A DNA stretch of 55,149 nucleotides from CAXSEF01 sp964236535 (lineage in GTDB: Bacteria > Pseudomonadota > Alphaproteobacteria > Acetobacterales > Acetobacteraceae): the NCBI GenBank assembly GCA_964236535.1, contig CAXSEF010000013.1, positions 1 through 55,149 of the forward strand, read 5' to 3'. The stretch's first letter is position 1; every line of letters begins with the position of its first letter. The notes below the pieces were generated by a model. It searched no databases, was not told where the DNA came from, and saw nothing but the letters and a program-made list of their open reading frames with translations. This document shows positions 52,610-55,149 of this stretch, piece by piece. A program made the position numbers and the translations under genes.

Positions 52610-53779
52610 TCAGGAGAAGCTGCGCAGCCGCCGCACCGCCTCGGCCATGTCGTCCTCGGCGCCACAATAGCTGAGGCGCAGAAAGCGGCCACCCCGCACG
52701 CGATCGAAGTCGACGCCGGGGGTTGCCGCGACGCCTGCCTCCTCCAGCATGCGGGCGCAGAAGGCGATGCTGTCGTCACTGCGGTCCGAGATGTCGAGGA
52801 ACAGGTAGAACGCTCCCTCGGCCGGGCTCAGCCGGGTGAAGCCCGCGCCGGGCAGGTCGCGCATGAGCAGGTCGCGCGAGCGGCGATAGCGCGCCACGTT
52901 GGCGTCCAGCTCCGGCCCGCACTCGAACGACGCCTCTGCCGCGAGTTGCGACAGGTGCGGCGCGCTGATGAACAGGTTCTGCGCCAGGCACTCCACCGGG
53001 CGCACCAGCTCCTCGGGCAGCACCATCCAGCCGATCCGCCATCCGGTCATCGAGAAGTACTTGGAGAAGCTGTTGATCACGATGGCGCTCGGGCTGCAGG
53101 CGGCAGCTGTCGTCGGGTCGACGCCGTACTGCAGGCCGTGATAGATCTCGTCCGAGACTAGGCGCACGCCGCGCGCATGGCACCATTCGGCGATGGCGCG
53201 CAGCTCCTCCGGCCACAGCATGGTTCCGGCGGGGTTGCCAGGGCTCGCCACAATCAGCCCGTCCGGCAGCCCGTCCGGCCCGTGCTCCAGCGCCTCCAGC
53301 ATCGGCAGGGTCGGCTGGAACCGCGTCGTCGCATCGGTCTCCAGTACCACGGGAACCAGCCCGAGCGCGGTCAGGATGTTGACGTAGGGCGGGTAGAACG
53401 GTGCGGCCAGCGCGACCCGGTCGCCGCGGTCGAACGCCGCGAGGAACGCCAGCGGGAACGCCGCCGAGGCGCCGGTGGTCACCGCGACCCGGCCGGGTGC
53501 CAGGTCGAGGCCGTACCAGGCACGGCAATGCGCGGCGATCCGACGGCGCAGCGACCACAGCCCCAGCGCCTCGGTGTAGCCGAGCGCGCGTCCGGAGCCG
53601 AACGCCGCGCGCGCCGCCTCGACCGCGCCCAGGGGTGCGCCGGTCGCCGGCTGACCGACCTCCATGCGGATCACCCGCGGCGCGTCGGGCGGCAGTGCGG
53701 CCTGGCGCCGGTTCGCGGCCGCGACCACGTCCATGGCCAGGAAGGGAGGAGCGACGGCGCCCTGTCCGATCTTCAGCAT
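52610..53779 (-). CDS. PLP-dependent aminotransferase (class I/II)
   Basis: 389-aa fold-type I aminotransferase of the aspartate aminotransferase family. The PLP lysine is in NSFSKYFSMTGWRIGW (about residue 239), the cofactor aspartate in VSDEIYHGLQY, and the substrate arginine near the C-terminus in FLRLSYCG. SPGNPAGTM (about residue 169) is the conserved Asn-Pro loop. Likely an aromatic or branched-chain amino-acid transaminase; the substrate is not resolved. ATG 53779 starts MLKIGQGAVAPPFLAMDVV; an open frame further upstream is Pro/Arg noise. Divergent from the radical SAM gene with 114 bases between. Confidence 0.9.
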   Translation of the reverse strand: MLKIGQGAVAPPFLAMDVVAAANRRQAALPPDAPRVIRMEVGQPATGAPLGAVEAARAAFGSGRALGYTEALGLWSLRRRIAAHCRAWYGLDLAPGRVAVTTGASAAFPLAFLAAFDRGDRVALAAPFYPPYVNILTALGLVPVVLETDATTRFQPTLPMLEALEHGPDGLPDGLIVASPGNPAGTMLWPEELRAIAEWCHARGVRLVSDEIYHGLQYGVDPTTAAACSPSAIVINSFSKYFSMTGWRIGWMVLPEELVRPVECLAQNLFISAPHLSQLAAEASFECGPELDANVARYRRSRDLLMRDLPGAGFTRLSPAEGAFYLFLDISDRSDDSIAFCARMLEEAGVAATPGVDFDRVRGGRFLRLSYCGAEDDMAEAVRRLRSFS

Positions 53780-53893
53780 TGGCGGGGTCCTTGGCGGAGA
53801 GCGGGGGAGCGGTCGGGCCGGCCGAGGGTGCCGCTTCGGGCGAGGCCGGGCAACGGGCCTCGCCTGCGCCACCGCGCGGCGCTACACCCGGCC

Positions 53894-54934
53894 ATGCACA
53901 GCACGACCCTTCGCGACGTCGACGCCCTGGTCGACGCCGGCCTCGCCACCGCGGGACAGCGGGCCGGGCTCGCCGCGGTGGGCGCCCGGTACGCGGTGGC
54001 CATTCCGCCAGCGCTGCGCGCGCTGATCGGCGATCCCGACGACCCGATCGGGCGGCAGTTCATCCCTCACCCGGACGAGCTGCTGACCGCTGCGCACGAG
54101 CGGGCCGATCCGATCGGCGACGACGCGCTGTCGCCGGTGTCGGGTATCGTGCACCGGTACCCGGACCGGGCGCTGCTCAAGCCGCTGCTGGTTTGCCCCA
54201 CCTACTGCCGCTTCTGCTTCCGCCGCGAGCATGTCGGACCGGACGGCGGCCTGCTCACCGCGGGGGAGCTCGACGACGCCTACGCATGGATCGCGGCGCA
54301 CCCCGCGGTCAGCGAGATCATCCTCACCGGCGGCGACCCGCTAATGCTCTCGCCGCGCCGGCTGGCCGCCATCGTCGCGGCGCTCACCGCGATCCCGCAC
54401 GTCGCCACCATCCGGGTGCACACCCGCGTGCCCACAGCCGACCCGGCTCGTGTCAGCGTGGCGCTGGCCGCGGCGCTGCGCACCGAGCGGGCGATGTTCG
54501 TGGTGCTGCACGCGAACCACGCCAGCGAGCTGACCCCCGCCGCGCGCGCTGCCATCCGCCGCATCCAGGCGGAGGCGATCCCGGTGCTCGGCCAGTCGGT
54601 GCTGCTGCGCGGCGTGAACGACAGCGTGCCGGCGCTGGAGGAGCTGTTGCGCGCCCTGGTCGCCGCCCGGGTCAAACCGTACTACCTGCACCAGCTCGAC
54701 CCAGCCCCAGGCACAGCACGGTTCCACGTGCCGATCGCCGAGGGCCGGGCGCTGCTGGCGGCGCTGCGCGGCCGCGTCACCGGGCTGGCATGGCCGACCT
54801 ACGTGCTCGACATTCCCGGTGGTCACGGCAAGGTGCCGATCGGCCCGGAATGGGTCGACGGACTTCCCGGCCAGGAGGTCGCCACGGACCCTTGGGGGGG
54901 AAGACATAGCCTTGCCCCAGAACCGGGAGCGTGA
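53894..54934 (+). CDS. lysine-2,3-aminomutase-like radical SAM protein
   Basis: 346-aa radical SAM, PLP-dependent enzyme. The [4Fe-4S] motif CPTYCRFCFRREHVG (about residues 99-113) has the CxxxCxxC spacing. ILTGGDPLMLSP follows as the SAM-binding GGE-like block, and VLDIPGGHGKVPIGPEW near the C-terminus holds the PLP/lysine region of KamA family proteins. Size (about 340) fits the EpmB type, which makes beta-lysine for elongation factor P, rather than the longer catabolic KamA. No efp or epmA is in the window, so the EpmB role is inference. Confidence 0.87.
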   Translation: MHSTTLRDVDALVDAGLATAGQRAGLAAVGARYAVAIPPALRALIGDPDDPIGRQFIPHPDELLTAAHERADPIGDDALSPVSGIVHRYPDRALLKPLLVCPTYCRFCFRREHVGPDGGLLTAGELDDAYAWIAAHPAVSEIILTGGDPLMLSPRRLAAIVAALTAIPHVATIRVHTRVPTADPARVSVALAAALRTERAMFVVLHANHASELTPAARAAIRRIQAEAIPVLGQSVLLRGVNDSVPALEELLRALVAARVKPYYLHQLDPAPGTARFHVPIAEGRALLAALRGRVTGLAWPTYVLDIPGGHGKVPIGPEWVDGLPGQEVATDPWGGRHSLAPEPGA

Positions 54935-55146
54935 GGCAAGTCCAGAGGCTCTGCCTCTGGACTCCGCCAAAGGCCGAGCCTTTGGAATCCTTGTGTTTAA
55001 GAAAGGGTTCCCAACGGCCTCAGGCCTTGGTGGGTCTGGGCGCAGCTCGCGCTAGGTTTCGACGGCCTGTTGGGCCGTTGGGATGCGGGCGGAGGGGAAG
55101 CCCAGCCTTGCTTGGCTTACAGGTCAGTGCCAGGGGCCGCTGGTAT
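54935..55146 (-). repeat. intergenic palindromic repeat, full copy R9
   Basis: Reverse-orientation copy at the right window edge, directly after the radical SAM stop. It begins GGCAAGTCCAGAGGCTCTGC and ends GCCGCTGGTAT (55136-55146), the inverted form of the GATACCAGCGGC terminus. Stems: CCAGAGGC/GCCTCTGG (54942-54960), CCAAAGGC/GCCTTTGG (about 54966-54984), and CAACGGCCTCAGGCCTTGG (one mismatch). A GACGGCCTGTTGGGCCGT stem lies in the other half, also seen in R4 in altered form. Confidence 0.88.
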
Positions 55147-55149
55147 AAC

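Noticed and set aside
52332..52670. Short open frames inside the repeats with recurring peptides such as ASGLAC
   Set aside because: The similarity comes from the shared repeat DNA and its hairpins, frames differ between copies and no start signal is present, so I do not treat them as genes.
1..55149. CRISPR array or tRNA/rRNA genes
   Set aside because: No regularly spaced direct repeats and no tRNA T-loop or rRNA signature sequences seen by eye; the repeats present are dispersed, not arrayed.

Overview
This is a GC-rich chromosomal segment that reads as an alphaproteobacterium, most likely Rhodospirillales/Acetobacteraceae. That call rests on three things: a tRNA-modification/partition block (mnmE, mnmG, rsmG, parA, parB) facing leuS-lptE-holA; an amidase-mrcA-prfB unit divergent from rne; and a DUF2125-type membrane-anchored protein. 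The taxonomic call is inference from gene order and composition; there is no rRNA or tRNA in the window.

Layout. 1-5.2 kb: an aldo/keto reductase divergent from an MFS transporter, then trpS and a Maf pyrophosphatase. 5.3-6.7 kb: a two-subunit 3-oxoacid CoA-transferase. 6.9-8.7 kb: a PhoD-like phosphatase broken by four apparent one-base frameshifts. 8.8-13.2 kb: leuS-lptE-holA. 13.2-19.2 kb, reverse strand: mnmE, mnmG, rsmG, parA, parB, with a parS site inside the start of rsmG. 19.3-23.8 kb: a thioredoxin-fold ferredoxin, a YyaL-type protein, an O6-alkylguanine methyltransferase and a quinone oxidoreductase. 24.5-31.3 kb, reverse strand: a formate dehydrogenase-N operon. Its catalytic subunit reads through an in-frame UGA as selenocysteine with a clear SECIS hairpin, and it is followed by fdnH, fdnI, fdhE and a Sel1-repeat protein. 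31.7-36.3 kb: a small secreted protein, a DUF2125-like protein, a CbpA/CbpM pair and a thioester-reductase-like dehydrogenase. 36.5-37.4 kb: a manganese catalase. 38.8-43.1 kb: a tightly packed four-gene unit (PurD-like ATP-grasp ligase, two SAM methyltransferases, and a heme-oxygenase-fold candidate diiron oxidase) that looks like an undescribed small-molecule pathway. 43.2-51.3 kb: prfB with the classical programmed +1 frameshift, mrcA, an amidase, and divergent rne. 51.4-54.9 kb: an oxyR-like gene with one frameshift, an aminotransferase and a lysine-2,3-aminomutase-like radical SAM enzyme.

The other outstanding feature is a family of palindromic intergenic repeats, up to about 240 bp. There are nine recognisable copies plus one relic, roughly one every 6 kb. 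All sit between genes. They have TACCAGCGGC-like ends, three strong stem-loops and a central CTTAAG. In one case a copy sits inside another. Stem sequences differ between copies while pairing is kept, which points to a structured, mobile or once-mobile element.

The genes are mostly housekeeping: translation (trpS, leuS, prfB, mnmE, mnmG, rsmG), chromosome replication and partition (holA, parA, parB, parS), envelope (lptE, mrcA, amidase) and RNA turnover (rne). Anaerobic or respiratory formate oxidation, peroxide defence and the four-gene cluster are the accessory parts.
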